Shown here: piece after piece, positions 35,388 to 44,682 of the stretch | Layout of the letters: the number at the start of each line of letters is the position of its first letter | How positions within the stretch are numbered: the first letter of the stretch is position 1 | From: Candidatus Enterococcus moelleringii | Lineage (GTDB): Bacteria; Bacillota; Bacilli; Lactobacillales; Enterococcaceae | Direction of reading: 5' to 3' | DNA: 64,000 nt | NCBI RefSeq assembly: GCF_017377575.1 | Contig: NZ_JAFREM010000010.1 | Span: forward strand, 50,803-114,802 | The notes under the pieces: model-generated | Seen by the model: only the letters and a program-made list of their open reading frames with translations | The model's database searches: none | Told to the model about the DNA's origin: nothing | Program-made: the position numbers and the translations under genes

Positions 35388-36047
35388 TCACTGATCCAAT
35401 TCCTCAACTAAAGCATCTACAGATAATTCTTCAAAAGACCCCACCAATCGGTCAACGTCTTTAAGTTTGTCTCTGGGATCAATTCCGACTGCAAAAATAC
35501 CTGCTGCCTTCAGGCCATCGATTCCCGCTTGCGCATCTTCAAAGCCGATGACTTCATGAACCTCAAAGCCGAGAGCTTCAGCTGCTTTCAAGAAGATTTC
35601 CGGGTCGGGTTTGCCCTTTGTTAGCGTCGTCGGATCAACAACGGCGTCAAAGAAGTGAGCAATCGCCAGCTTTTCCAGAATGATTGGGGCATTTTTTGAG
35701 GCGGAAGCTAAACTGCAAGGAATCTTTTCAGCGGATGCCGCTTTTAGAAAGTCTTGAACTCCTGGCAACAGATCTGCCGGCGACAATTGTTCCAGCAATC
35801 GAACATAATGAGCATTTTTTTCAGCTGCTAATTGTTCTTTTTCTTCTGAAGTGAAATCCGACGCTTGTCCACCCCGTTTAAGTATTTTTTCCAGCGAGTC
35901 CATGCGGCTGATCCCTTTTAGCTGTTCATTAAAAGTCTGGTCAATCGAGATTCCCAGCTTTTCTCCTAAGGCTTGCCACGCTTCAAAATGCAATTGGGCG
36001 GTATCCGTCAACACACCATCTAAATCAAAAATAAATCCAGTCATCAT
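35388..36047 (-). CDS. pgmB: Beta-phosphoglucomutase (HAD superfamily)
   Basis: A 219-residue HAD phosphotransferase that interconverts beta-glucose 1-phosphate and glucose 6-phosphate. FDLDGVLTDTAQLHF carries the nucleophile and acid/base aspartates, the cap has GISRMDSLEKIL, and later come ASASKNAP, GKPDPEIF and FEDAQAGI. AAGGAG precedes ATG at 36047. It follows a GH3 glycosidase and a glucoside PTS, so it may process a beta-glucose-1-phosphate product. Related HAD mutases cannot be excluded. Confidence 0.82.
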   Translation of the reverse strand: MMTGFIFDLDGVLTDTAQLHFEAWQALGEKLGISIDQTFNEQLKGISRMDSLEKILKRGGQASDFTSEEKEQLAAEKNAHYVRLLEQLSPADLLPGVQDFLKAASAEKIPCSLASASKNAPIILEKLAIAHFFDAVVDPTTLTKGKPDPEIFLKAAEALGFEVHEVIGFEDAQAGIDGLKAAGIFAVGIDPRDKLKDVDRLVGSFEELSVDALVEELDQ

Positions 36048-36058
36048 GTTTTTCTCCT

Positions 36059-36093
36059 TAAAAAAAGTCAGGCGAGAATTGCTTCCCCCTGAC
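36059..36093 (-). terminator. Hairpin between GH3 gene and pgmB
   Basis: GTCAGG/CCTGAC stem (36067-36093) followed by TTTTTTT on the minus strand. It may partly terminate the GH3 transcript before pgmB, since pgmB starts only 12 bases further on. Confidence 0.55.
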
Positions 36094-36102
36094 CTTATAT
36101 TC

Positions 36103-37794
36103 TTATTGTTTTGTATCCCAATAGCCGCAGAAGGGATCGATTGGGTTGATTCCCTTAAAAGGTGATTTGCCGACTAATTTTTCCACTAGAACTTTTGGGT
36201 TAAACTCGTTGGCGGTATAGGCATTAATATAGGTCTTAATCATCGGCACATCCTGCAAATGGTACGGGTTGGCGATCGAAATGAACATGGTGGGTATTTC
36301 CTCCACAAACCATGGCACGTCCACGCCCATTGGTGCAAGCCAATTAATTCGCACCGTTGTTTGGTTGCTGGCGGTTTTGATATTGGCAAAATAAAGAACT
36401 AAATCAAACTGAGCTGTGAGTTCTTCGACAGGTGCCTTGGTTAATAAGTCGCCGTGAAGTTCTTTTTGGAAAATGGTAGGCTCAAAGCCTTCTGCTCGCA
36501 AATGCTGGATAAAGCTCTGGCTGACCGGCGGCTTGCCGCTGGCACTAACTACATCGCCTAAAACAATCACTAATACTTTTTTGTAGTCCGCTGACGTTAG
36601 CGGCAGCAGATTTTGCGTATCCTTAACTAAGGTAATGGATTCATCCGCCAACTCATAAGCCCAGCGGCGATGCTGATCACAACGCAATACGCTCAGGGCA
36701 TCCTTATCTGGTACTAACTGCTCTTTGTCCAGTAATCCTAAAGAAGCTTTCGTTGCCAAAATCCGCAGGACGGCCTCTTCCAAACGTTCCGCTGAAATGA
36801 TACCTGAATGGTAACCCTCCAAAACAGAAGCGTAATCCTCCGCCAAATTGCGAGTGAACAGCAGCATGTCACATCCTGCCGCGATCGCTTGCGGCAGCAA
36901 CTCTTTGCGTTTGCCACAGCTGGAAAAACCCGCCATATTAGTAGCATCGGTGACGATCAATCCGTTAAAGTTCAATTCTTTTCGCAGCAAATCCTGCAAC
37001 AACTCCGGCGAAAGTGATCCTGGAAGAATTTCATTATCGCTAATCCCGGGGCGCAGTTTTCGAGAATACGCTGGCTGCATAATATGTCCGGCCATCACCG
37101 TTTTCGCTCCAGCTTCAATCAACTCCCGATAAACCACCCCATAGGTTTGATCCCATTCATCGGTCGATAGGCTGTTTACCGAGGTTAGCAAATGCTGGTC
37201 CCGATCATCTACCCCATCACCTGGAAAATGCTTGATGGAAACCGCCACACCTTCTTCCTGGCAGCCGCGAATATATTGCAGCGCCAAGTCCTTCACCCGT
37301 GAGACATCCGAGCCAAAGGTCCGAACATTGGTAATCGGATTGGCAAAATTCAAATTGATATCAACAACTGGCGCGAAGGCCCAATTGCATCCCACTGCCG
37401 CGCCTTCTGCTCCAGCAATTTTGCCTAAGCGATAAGCATGCTTTTCATCTTCAGCCGCGGCAACTTGAATCGCCCGACCAAAAAAAGTGCCGTCTTTGCC
37501 AATCCCATCGCCGCCGGCTTCCAAATTAGCCGCCAACAATAATGGGACCTTGCTGTTTTCTTGGATCAAGCGATGAATTTCCTGGATTTGCTGGCTGTCG
37601 CCGGGACGATACATCATGGCGCCCGGGGTATAGTCAGCAATCACTTGCTTAATTTCATCGGTATCTTTGTAATCACCGTGTAAGCAGAAGAGTTGCCCGA
37701 TCTTTTCTTCCAAAGACAGCTGCTGCACGATCTGCTGAACCTTTTCACTTTGTTTCTCCGTCAAATCAAATGGCTTTGCTTTCAAATCAATCAT
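36103..37794 (-). CDS. Glycoside hydrolase family 3 protein
   Basis: A 563-residue protein without a signal peptide. The N-terminal TIM barrel has KHFPGDGVDDRDQH (the NagZ-like His/Asp region), VRTFGSD and GLIVTDATNMAGF with the likely nucleophile aspartate. A smaller C-terminal domain follows from about 390. Cytoplasmic GH3 members of this shape act as beta-N-acetylhexosaminidases or beta-glucosidases. It is 21 bases downstream of the PTS IIBC gene, so it probably hydrolyses the imported phosphorylated or free glycoside. Confidence 0.82.
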   Translation of the reverse strand: MIDLKAKPFDLTEKQSEKVQQIVQQLSLEEKIGQLFCLHGDYKDTDEIKQVIADYTPGAMMYRPGDSQQIQEIHRLIQENSKVPLLLAANLEAGGDGIGKDGTFFGRAIQVAAAEDEKHAYRLGKIAGAEGAAVGCNWAFAPVVDINLNFANPITNVRTFGSDVSRVKDLALQYIRGCQEEGVAVSIKHFPGDGVDDRDQHLLTSVNSLSTDEWDQTYGVVYRELIEAGAKTVMAGHIMQPAYSRKLRPGISDNEILPGSLSPELLQDLLRKELNFNGLIVTDATNMAGFSSCGKRKELLPQAIAAGCDMLLFTRNLAEDYASVLEGYHSGIISAERLEEAVLRILATKASLGLLDKEQLVPDKDALSVLRCDQHRRWAYELADESITLVKDTQNLLPLTSADYKKVLVIVLGDVVSASGKPPVSQSFIQHLRAEGFEPTIFQKELHGDLLTKAPVEELTAQFDLVLYFANIKTASNQTTVRINWLAPMGVDVPWFVEEIPTMFISIANPYHLQDVPMIKTYINAYTANEFNPKVLVEKLVGKSPFKGINPIDPFCGYWDTKQ

Positions 37795-37815
37795 TAGTAT
37801 CCTCTTTATCTATTA

Positions 37816-39264
37816 TTATTCTGCAACAGTTTCCTTTAAATCAACTTTTGTTTTTTCTTCGGTGGTGTCACGGTACAAGAATAGGGTTGCCACAAACGAA
37901 AGAATCATGGCTACACCCATCGCGATCACACTCATCCAAATACCATTGAAATCGCCAGACGCTGGATTCAAATAGCAAGGGAAAGAGAAAATCCCTTGTC
38001 CTCCCATTTGATAGAATTTTACGCCTAAAGCCATGGCCAATGCTCCGCCAACACCAGAAGAAACACAGCTGATAATGAACGGTTTTTTCAGCGGTAATGT
38101 CACCCCATAAATGGCTGGTTCGGTAATCCCGAAGATCGCTGGGAAAATCGCAGCCGTAGCAGTATTTTTAATCCGTTTGTTTTTCGTGCGAATCACAATG
38201 GCGATCAAAATTGCCAACTGAGTAAATGATGCGGTACAGGTTGCGGCAAAAATTGTGTCGTATCCTAGTGTCGCCAAATTGTTGATTACAATTGGAATCA
38301 TCCCTTGGTGAATCCCGAACATAACGAAAATCTGCCAGAATCCGCCTACAAATGCCCCAAACAAAATCGGACTAAAGCCGTACAATACTTCGACAAATGC
38401 GCCGATAATAGTTGAAGCCCAAGTAGCCAATGGACCAATTACGATGAAAATAATCGGCACGGAAATCAACAACGTCATTAATGGGACAAAGAAATTTTTC
38501 ACGGCAGCTGGCGCGATTTTCTTCACCTGTTTCTCCACAATCGAAGCAAACCAAACCGCCAGGATTGCCGGAATCACGGTGGAAGAATAGTTGGTTAGCA
38601 CTACCGGAATTTTCAAAAAGGTCAAGAAAACATTAGACTCGATGATACTTCCGGCAAACAAGGTATCCAACGGTGTGTCGGTAATCGAATTAATAATTGC
38701 TGGGTAAATCATAGACGCCCCAATTGCCATCCCGGTAAACTCGTTAAGCTTGAATTTTTTAGCAGCAGTGTAGGCTAAGAAAATCGGGAAAAAGTAAAAC
38801 AAGGAATCCCCCACAGCATTCAGCATGACATAGGTGCCGTCGGTTTCAGTTAACAAGCCAGAAACAGCCAAAATTGCCAGCAACCCTTTGATAATCCCAC
38901 AGGCTGTCAGTAAGCCTAACAGCGGCATGAAAATTCCCGAAACCGTGTCAACAAACCGATTAAACAGCGATTTTGATTCACTGGTTTCCGGCTCTTCTTC
39001 CACCGGTTGACCTTCCAGATCCAGTCGTTTCATTACTTCTGTATAGACTGCCTCCACCCGCATACCAATAACCACTTGATATTGACCGCCTTGTTGAATC
39101 ACATCAACGATGCCGTCGGTTTGCTTCAGTAAATCCGTATTGGCTTTGTCTTCATTCTTCAACACAAAGCGTAAGCGGGTAAAACAATGGGTCAGTGAAC
39201 GAACGTTGTCTTTACCACCCACGTGTTGAATGATCATCTTTGCCAAGTTCTTGTTATCTGCCAT
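37816..39264 (-). CDS. PTS glucoside-family IIBC component
   Basis: About 482 residues from ATG at 39264, with GGAGG seven bases upstream (an ATG one codon earlier is also possible). The IIB domain carries the phosphorylated C27 in SLTHCFTRLRF; the IIC domain (about 105-460) has ten membrane helices and the GITEPAIYGVTLP motif. No IIA domain is attached or adjacent, so it must borrow a IIA. Substrate probably a beta-glucoside or amino-sugar disaccharide, judged by the GH3 partner. Confidence 0.85.
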   Translation of the reverse strand: MADNKNLAKMIIQHVGGKDNVRSLTHCFTRLRFVLKNEDKANTDLLKQTDGIVDVIQQGGQYQVVIGMRVEAVYTEVMKRLDLEGQPVEEEPETSESKSLFNRFVDTVSGIFMPLLGLLTACGIIKGLLAILAVSGLLTETDGTYVMLNAVGDSLFYFFPIFLAYTAAKKFKLNEFTGMAIGASMIYPAIINSITDTPLDTLFAGSIIESNVFLTFLKIPVVLTNYSSTVIPAILAVWFASIVEKQVKKIAPAAVKNFFVPLMTLLISVPIIFIVIGPLATWASTIIGAFVEVLYGFSPILFGAFVGGFWQIFVMFGIHQGMIPIVINNLATLGYDTIFAATCTASFTQLAILIAIVIRTKNKRIKNTATAAIFPAIFGITEPAIYGVTLPLKKPFIISCVSSGVGGALAMALGVKFYQMGGQGIFSFPCYLNPASGDFNGIWMSVIAMGVAMILSFVATLFLYRDTTEEKTKVDLKETVAE

Positions 39265-39379
39265 CATAAGTCCTCCTTCAATTGAATACGTTCTCATTAT
39301 ATGAAGGATCAACCGGACAAACATTCCGATTTTTGAGATAGATTTAGGCAATTATTGACTTTTTATCGAATTTACTGTC

Positions 39380-39420
39380 AAAAAAGCCAGCATAACCGTT
39401 CTTTTTTGATGTTAGCTGGC
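39380..39420 (-). terminator. Terminator at the 3' end of the AraC gene
   Basis: GCCAGC(T)AAC / GTTATGCTGGC-type stem on the minus strand (39386-39420) followed by TTTTTTGAC. It overlaps the stop of the AraC-family gene at 39412. Confidence 0.65.
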
Positions 39421-40254
39421 TGAAAACTGCTTGCGATACTGGCTGGGCGTCATGCCATGCACCTCTTTAAAAGCTTTGACAAATGCTTTGTGATCGGCAA
39501 AACCGCTGATGTAGGCAACTTCCGTTAGGGTCGCACCGGTGTGGTGCATTTCTCCTATAGCCTTATTCAAGCGGACCTTTTTCAAATAATCTTTAAAAGA
39601 AATACCGATATACTCTTTGAAGTTGCGGGAAAAGAAGTCGGGATTCAAGTGAACCACCTCAGCTACTTCAGACAAGGTAATCGGTTCGGTAAAGTGTTCA
39701 TTGATATAGCCGATCACGGTTTTGTAGCGTTGGGCATATTTAGATTGCTGCAGGGCGGTTTGGTGGTCTTGCAGGCAATGGGAAAAAAGCAAATACGCAC
39801 ATTCGCTGGCTTTTCTTTGAAGTAAAAATGTTACCCATTGGTCCTGTGAAAGATAGAGATCTCTTAAATCAATCAGCAGCTGCTGTATTTTTGCCAGCAC
39901 TTGGTCGGCCTTTTCCAAAGTAAAACTGAAGTGATCCAGCTGAGGCACCTGCCGCTTGAGAAATTCGTAGGAGACAATCAGGCTCACTCCTTGATAGAGA
40001 TGATTGCGCTCCAATAAAAACTCGTGGCTTTCCTCGCTGTTAATCAGCAGCACTTCACCGTCCTTCAATGTGTGCGTCGTTCCTTCTTTCCAAATCGTCA
40101 GATCGTCTCCTAAAACTAGGACGATTTCGATACTCCGATGCCAGTGTAAAGAAAGGGGCTCTTGGATCAGACCTCTTTCTGAAAAAATCCGGTGAGGAAT
40201 CACTTTAATGGGATAATTCTTTTTCATCTGGTGAATTTCGTATTTACCCTTCAC
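39412..40254 (-). CDS. AraC-family regulator of the glucoside operon
   Basis: About 280 residues with an N-terminal cupin sensor (LSLHWHRSIEIVLVLGD, about residues 27-45) and C-terminal double helix-turn-helix (ITLSEVAEVVHLNPDFFSRNF and TLTEVAYISGFADHKAF). I place the start at GTG 40254 because CAGGAGG lies eight bases upstream; the longer frame to 40419 has no ribosome site. It lies upstream of the PTS/GH3/pgmB genes in the same direction and probably activates them. Confidence 0.85.
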   Translation of the reverse strand: MKGKYEIHQMKKNYPIKVIPHRIFSERGLIQEPLSLHWHRSIEIVLVLGDDLTIWKEGTTHTLKDGEVLLINSEESHEFLLERNHLYQGVSLIVSYEFLKRQVPQLDHFSFTLEKADQVLAKIQQLLIDLRDLYLSQDQWVTFLLQRKASECAYLLFSHCLQDHQTALQQSKYAQRYKTVIGYINEHFTEPITLSEVAEVVHLNPDFFSRNFKEYIGISFKDYLKKVRLNKAIGEMHHTGATLTEVAYISGFADHKAFVKAFKEVHGMTPSQYRKQFSAS

Positions 40255-40351
40255 ACAATCAGCCTCCTGTATCTTTCTATTATACGTGAACAATGGTGCT
40301 AGATAGATAGGACACCCAAAAATGCAGTAGCTTTTGTTTAATTGGAGGTAT

Positions 40352-40392
40352 ACAAAAAAACGTAGCTTTCGGCCAAAAGCTACGTTTTTTTG
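40352..40392. terminator. Bidirectional terminator downstream of the sirtuin operon
   Basis: AAAAACGTAGCTTT / AAAGCTACGTTTTT (about 40356-40390) with a very short GC loop and T-runs on both strands. It closes the operon ending at 40503. Confidence 0.85.
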
Positions 40393-40502
40393 TCGTGCCT
40401 TAGCACGTATTATCATCATATCGGGTACCTATTAATTATAATAACATAACGAATCAGAAATTTTCAACACCTAATTTCAACGTGAACAAACACAAGCAAC
40501 GC

Positions 40503-41375
40503 TTAAATCTCCAACTGACATCCAACCATTTTTTCTCGTGGCGTACATTTCGTTTTGTAGCTGCAGGTATCACACAGCGTTCGCTTCTCTACTTCAAATA
40601 ACAGCACCGATTCGTTGACCGGCTGCTCTGATAAATTGACCATTACTTCTCTGTTTCGGCAGTTCAGGCCAGATTTTCTAGCTTGCTCGGCTTGCAAAGA
40701 TTTAGGGATGGTATACTTTTTGCCAGCCTTAACGAGATAATTACCGGTTTCGATGAAATCCATGTTGACCTTGTGCTCTATGCAGGCTTGATAAATTGCT
40801 TGAACCCATTCAAAATGCAGCGGACGGGCACCGTCGTAGTTCTCGCCACCGACGATCACATGCTCCAGCTGACCTTGTGATAAATAATCAGCTATCTCGA
40901 TGGATTCAATCAGCGGCGCGCACATGATTCCTTTGTGTTTTGCTGGAAAAGATAACAGCTGAGGGATTCGTTCATCGGCAGTTTTCTGATTTTCCACCGA
41001 GACATTCAGCCAAACATTTTCCCAGCCCTCGCCCCAATCTTTCGGCAGACATTCCTGGCCTCGGTGGATTCGCTTGGTTAGAATAAAAAAGAAAACGTCA
41101 GAACGTTGGCGAATAATATCCCAGACTTCTTCCCGCCATTCGTCGGCTTCCGCCAGAAAAAAATCAGAGGTCATGCAGACGCGAATGGTTGATCCGCTGG
41201 GAACATAATAACGACCTGCGCGATCCTTTTTTAACGGCCAGTCGAACATCTGCTGGACCCGATAAATGTCCGAGCCTTTTTTGTTTCGCTGCTTGTCCAA
41301 GGTGTACATATAACAATTTTTGCAGCCGGGACTGACTTTTTTACAGCCATGCCACGGATTCCAGATATCACTCAT
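40503..41375 (-). CDS. DUF5131 (phage Gp37/Gp68-like) protein, radical-SAM-like
   Basis: A 290-residue protein opening with WNPWHGCKKVSPGCKNCY, a cysteine cluster like a radical-SAM CX3CX2C site, and carrying further C-terminal cysteines (TLCDTCSYKTKC) that could bind a second metal. ILTKRIHR, VSVENQ and HVIVGGENYDGARP are typical of this family, which occurs in phages and bacteria without a firm reaction. Last gene of the sirtuin-macrodomain operon, 12 bases after the flavin-oxidase gene. Function not known to me. Confidence 0.75.
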   Translation of the reverse strand: MSDIWNPWHGCKKVSPGCKNCYMYTLDKQRNKKGSDIYRVQQMFDWPLKKDRAGRYYVPSGSTIRVCMTSDFFLAEADEWREEVWDIIRQRSDVFFFILTKRIHRGQECLPKDWGEGWENVWLNVSVENQKTADERIPQLLSFPAKHKGIMCAPLIESIEIADYLSQGQLEHVIVGGENYDGARPLHFEWVQAIYQACIEHKVNMDFIETGNYLVKAGKKYTIPKSLQAEQARKSGLNCRNREVMVNLSEQPVNESVLLFEVEKRTLCDTCSYKTKCTPREKMVGCQLEI

Positions 41376-41387
41376 TTTTATCCCTCT

Positions 41388-41873
41388 TTATTTCGCTGGT
41401 TGCTGATCGTATTTATTTCGAAGCTGATAGGTTTTGGCTGGCAGCTCTTTGGCAAAGGACATAAACTCTGCCTGTACATTTGTTAAGTAGTAGCCGATCA
41501 CGGTCTCACGATGTTCACTAAATTGCGAGGTCAATACCGGACTGTTTTCAAAGCAGCGGTCGATGATAGCTGGATCATCGGTGAAATTCACCGTCCCGCT
41601 GACACGCACGTAGCTCATGGTGCTTTGATCACAAACGCAGATTTGCACACAGGGATGCGCCTGCATTTCTTTATAAGAAGTATAATAAACAACGGTATCA
41701 AAATACAAGACACCGTCTTCTTCAAATTTGAATTCCAATGGTCGGATCTGTGGGTTTCCGTCCAGTCCTAGGGTCGTTCCATATTGCAGAGGGAATTTCT
41801 TGAACACAGCGGTCACAACCGAGAGGCCATCCTCATAGTTGAGACCTTTGAAAAAAGCGAAATGATCCTCCAA
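41388..41873 (-). CDS. Pyridoxamine 5'-phosphate oxidase-like flavoprotein
   Basis: About 161 residues with the split-barrel FMN-binding fold (PQIRPLEFKFEEDGVLYFDT, then VRVSGTVNFTDD). I start it at TTG 41873 because AAGGAGGAG lies six bases upstream; the frame extends to 41912. Family members are flavin reductases or F420/heme-linked oxidoreductases. It is within the sirtuin operon after the ferredoxin-nitroreductase gene. Confidence 0.7.
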   Translation of the reverse strand: MEDHFAFFKGLNYEDGLSVVTAVFKKFPLQYGTTLGLDGNPQIRPLEFKFEEDGVLYFDTVVYYTSYKEMQAHPCVQICVCDQSTMSYVRVSGTVNFTDDPAIIDRCFENSPVLTSQFSEHRETVIGYYLTNVQAEFMSFAKELPAKTYQLRNKYDQQPAK

Positions 41874-41912
41874 TTTTGTCTCCTCCTTGTAGTCAGCTTC
41901 AAATTGGTGCAA

Positions 41913-42803
41913 CTAGGTCTTTTTGTTTTTTGTTGTATAACGATGGACCTTGCCAGGCCGTTCCTTTTGCACGCCGCGGGCATACTTGATTTCAGGATAA
42001 CCAAAGCCGATGATCAGCTTCATATAGTGATCCTTGGGAATTCCCAGCATCGCTCTTGCCTCTGGTGCCAGCTCCTGCAAAACATCGGAAGAATAGGACA
42101 TAATCACCGTTCCTAGACCATAGGCATTTGCGATCAGTTCAAAATAAGCGCTGGCAATGTTGCAGTCTACTTTAGCATCTTCGCCCCACTTTCCGGTGCC
42201 TTTTTTATGAGCGATAAACAAATGCGGGGCACCGCAAAACAGCAGATCATCTTTTCTGACCGTTTTTTCCGACTGCTTCATTTTAGTATAGTAAAAATCA
42301 TCAAAGCTTGAGGTGTATTCATGGCGAGCGGCGGCCTGTTCCATGCCTGGATAGGCGGCGTTCCAAATTTTTTCTACTCTCTTTTTATCGTCAATAATCG
42401 TGTACTCGACGCTGTTGCTATTGCCACCGGTGGGTGCTGCTTGCAGCGCACGCAAAATCCGTTCTAAAATCTCGGGGTTCACATTCTTTTTCTGATACCT
42501 TCTGCAAGAGCGGCGATTGACAATCAAGCGCTCCATGTATTCCCCCATTTCGGCCGGGGCTGGAGGCAGTGACTCCTCTGGCTGCTTATTAAAAATAGAA
42601 ATGGCGCCGGTGGGACAAACCGCTAAACAATGCTGACAGCGCCAGCAGCCCCGCCAACCAAATCGTGGGAAGTCGGACATTTGAGGATGCCGCTCCTCAT
42701 CTAAGCTCAAAACCATCCCAGAACACACGTTGACGCATTTCCCGCAGCCGATGCATTTCGAAAAATCCACGTTAAAACGGGCTGCTGCTTTTTTACTTTC
42801 CAT
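41913..42803 (-). CDS. Nitroreductase fused to a 2x[4Fe-4S] ferredoxin domain
   Basis: A 296-residue protein. Residues 10-70 carry two iron-sulphur motifs (CIGCGKCVNVC and CWRCQHCLAVCP); residues about 95-290 are an FMN nitroreductase fold (NRRSCRRYQ, APTGGNSN, GLGTVIMSY). AAGGAGG precedes ATG. Such fusions move electrons from ferredoxin to an organic substrate. It is part of the sirtuin-macrodomain operon. Confidence 0.85.
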   Translation of the reverse strand: MESKKAAARFNVDFSKCIGCGKCVNVCSGMVLSLDEERHPQMSDFPRFGWRGCWRCQHCLAVCPTGAISIFNKQPEESLPPAPAEMGEYMERLIVNRRSCRRYQKKNVNPEILERILRALQAAPTGGNSNSVEYTIIDDKKRVEKIWNAAYPGMEQAAARHEYTSSFDDFYYTKMKQSEKTVRKDDLLFCGAPHLFIAHKKGTGKWGEDAKVDCNIASAYFELIANAYGLGTVIMSYSSDVLQELAPEARAMLGIPKDHYMKLIIGFGYPEIKYARGVQKERPGKVHRYTTKNKKT

Positions 42804-42825
42804 GAGTTGCCTCCTTCATTTAATT

Positions 42826-43608
42826 TTATGAATACAGCAGTCGCTGATAAATCTCGTAATCCTCATCCTTGAAAACATTGAAGACAATTTTCTTGAGCTG
42901 ATGATTTTCAGTCAGGAAGTTTTTCACCGTTTCCACGGCAATTTCAGCCGCCCGCTTTTGCGGAAAACCGAATACACCGGTTGAAATACAGCAAAAAACC
43001 AGACTTTCCATTTTGCTTTCGACCGCTAATTCCAAACAAGCACGGTAAGACGAGGTCAAATCAGCTTCATTTTGTTTTGTTAATCTTCTAGTAACAATCG
43101 GCCCTACCGTATGCAAAATGAAGCTGCAGGGAAGATTGAAGCCTGGCGATAGCTTCGCTTGACCAGTAGGTTCCTCATGCCCTTGCCGATTCATCAGCTC
43201 ATCCATGAACAGCCGCAAGCCAACGCCGGCTTTAGATCCGATAACATTATCGATACAGGCATGCAAGGGTTGAAAGCAGCCCAGCATTTGACTATTGGCG
43301 GCATTAACAATTCCGTCGGCTTTTATCCGAGTGATGTCCCCTTGCCAAAGAATCAGGTGATCATTACTAGGAACTGATGGTAAATCCGCGACCTTCACAA
43401 TGCCGGCCGATTCATTTTCTGCTCGCAAGTAAACATCCTGAATTGCCAGAAATTCTTCACTAACCGGCTCCGGCAGTCTCATATTTAGTAATGCCCGCAG
43501 CAGCTCCTTTTGCTCCAGCTCATCTGAAGGCATAATGGCATTTTTATAAACCGCTTGTTCATCCAGCAAATATTGAATCAACCAAATCCGTCGCTCACGA
43601 TGACTCAC
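42826..43608 (-). CDS. Zinc-dependent macrodomain protein-ADP-ribose hydrolase
   Basis: A 260-residue protein whose macrodomain (about 80-255) has GDITRIKADGIVNAANSQM, followed by GCFQPLHACIDN with the Cys-His-Cys ligands of the zinc-containing, sirtuin-linked macrodomain subgroup. VFGFPQKRAA closes the ADP-ribose pocket. GTG at 43608 overlaps the sirtuin stop (GTGA), so the two are coupled. It likely removes ADP-ribose added by the sirtuin. Confidence 0.87.
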   Translation of the reverse strand: MSHRERRIWLIQYLLDEQAVYKNAIMPSDELEQKELLRALLNMRLPEPVSEEFLAIQDVYLRAENESAGIVKVADLPSVPSNDHLILWQGDITRIKADGIVNAANSQMLGCFQPLHACIDNVIGSKAGVGLRLFMDELMNRQGHEEPTGQAKLSPGFNLPCSFILHTVGPIVTRRLTKQNEADLTSSYRACLELAVESKMESLVFCCISTGVFGFPQKRAAEIAVETVKNFLTENHQLKKIVFNVFKDEDYEIYQRLLYS

Positions 43609-44585
43609 ACCAAAAACCTCCTTTTGGGTATTCCCACCAGCTCGTTGATCACCACGTCAGCATCGCCAGCTATCCCAATTGAACGATCACGAATTTCCTT
43701 TGGGATATGAACTTCAGCTTTATTCAGGCAAATATAATAGGCCTGGGGATTGGCGTGGACTTTTTTCCAAAAATTGTATTTGATGATGATGGGTGTGTTG
43801 AAGCCCACTCCGATCTCAAGATAGATTATGGGACCTGCTGCATGTTTTTCTATGAATTGATTGTAGCGCTTAGCCGCGTCATGCCAGCCGGCGTCCTCCA
43901 CGAAACGGTCATCGGCTCGCAGATTCATTGCAAACGGCAGTCCATCCTCGCCATAAGGGACTAATTCAGAAGGAATAGCCAGCTTCAGCTGCGACCAGTC
44001 AATGGCAGAAGTATGCTTGGTGTAGCCGCCATCAAGAGAAGGCGCCAGCAGATCGTTGTCCGCGTCGATTCGCCATCCCTGTGACAAAATCATCTGCTTC
44101 ACCTGGTGATAATTGTCGTAGGTCTTTTTCGGCTGACCGGAGCCCGCTTGCCAAAGACCATAATCCCCTTGGGTGTAAAACAAACGCTTCTTATCAAAAC
44201 CAGCTTTATGAAAGCAGTGGTCCACATTGGTGGTTAACACAAAGTAGTTCTTTTTTTCTACCAGCTTTAAAAGATTCCGGTAAACATCTCCCGGACAATC
44301 CAGGTAACGATTCACCCAAATGTAGCGCGACCAATAGCCCCAATACTCCTCCAGTGTATCGTAAGGATAAAAGCCGCCGCTATACATATCCTGAAAATCA
44401 TACAGCCCTGCAAAATCAGTGAAATAACGGGCGAATGGTTCCCCGCTGTACCGATAACCAGCCGCGGTGGACAAGCCGGCACCCGCTCCAATCACCACAC
44501 TATCTACCCCTTCAATCAGCGCCTTCACTCGCTCTAACCCGTTGAGCGCATCATTGCTTTTCTTTACTTTATTACTCCTGAACAT
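43605..44585 (-). CDS. Class M (macrodomain-linked) sirtuin, likely protein ADP-ribosyltransferase
   Basis: About 326 residues from ATG at 44585 (GGGAGG upstream). The NAD site has GAGAGLSTAAGYRYSG near residue 33, and TTNVDHCFHKAGF replaces the usual TQNIDGLH, so the catalytic histidine of deacylating sirtuins is absent, as in SirTM. SirTM enzymes ADP-ribosylate a lipoylated GcvH-like protein during redox stress. No GcvH-like gene is seen here, so the target may differ. Confidence 0.85.
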   Translation of the reverse strand: MFRSNKVKKSNDALNGLERVKALIEGVDSVVIGAGAGLSTAAGYRYSGEPFARYFTDFAGLYDFQDMYSGGFYPYDTLEEYWGYWSRYIWVNRYLDCPGDVYRNLLKLVEKKNYFVLTTNVDHCFHKAGFDKKRLFYTQGDYGLWQAGSGQPKKTYDNYHQVKQMILSQGWRIDADNDLLAPSLDGGYTKHTSAIDWSQLKLAIPSELVPYGEDGLPFAMNLRADDRFVEDAGWHDAAKRYNQFIEKHAAGPIIYLEIGVGFNTPIIIKYNFWKKVHANPQAYYICLNKAEVHIPKEIRDRSIGIAGDADVVINELVGIPKRRFLV

Positions 44586-44666
44586 GGTCTGCCTCCCGTT
44601 TGTTTTCTTATTCTTACTATAGCTGAGGAAACAAGCCTTGGTAAGTACGCACAAATCTATTACTTA

Positions 44667-44682
44667 GTTACTAAAAAGTAAC
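44667..44682. promoter_or_regulatory. Candidate HxlR operator between sirtuin operon and hxlR-like gene
   Basis: GTTACT-AAAA-AGTAAC is a perfect 6 bp inverted repeat in the shared upstream region of the divergent genes. An ACTTAGTT stretch next to it recurs upstream of the second HxlR gene (about 59550). Binding is inferred. Confidence 0.45.

Noticed and set aside
36103..40254. Complete beta-glucoside operon with antiterminator
   Set aside because: No BglG-type antiterminator gene or RAT-like site was seen; control seems to be by the AraC-family protein.
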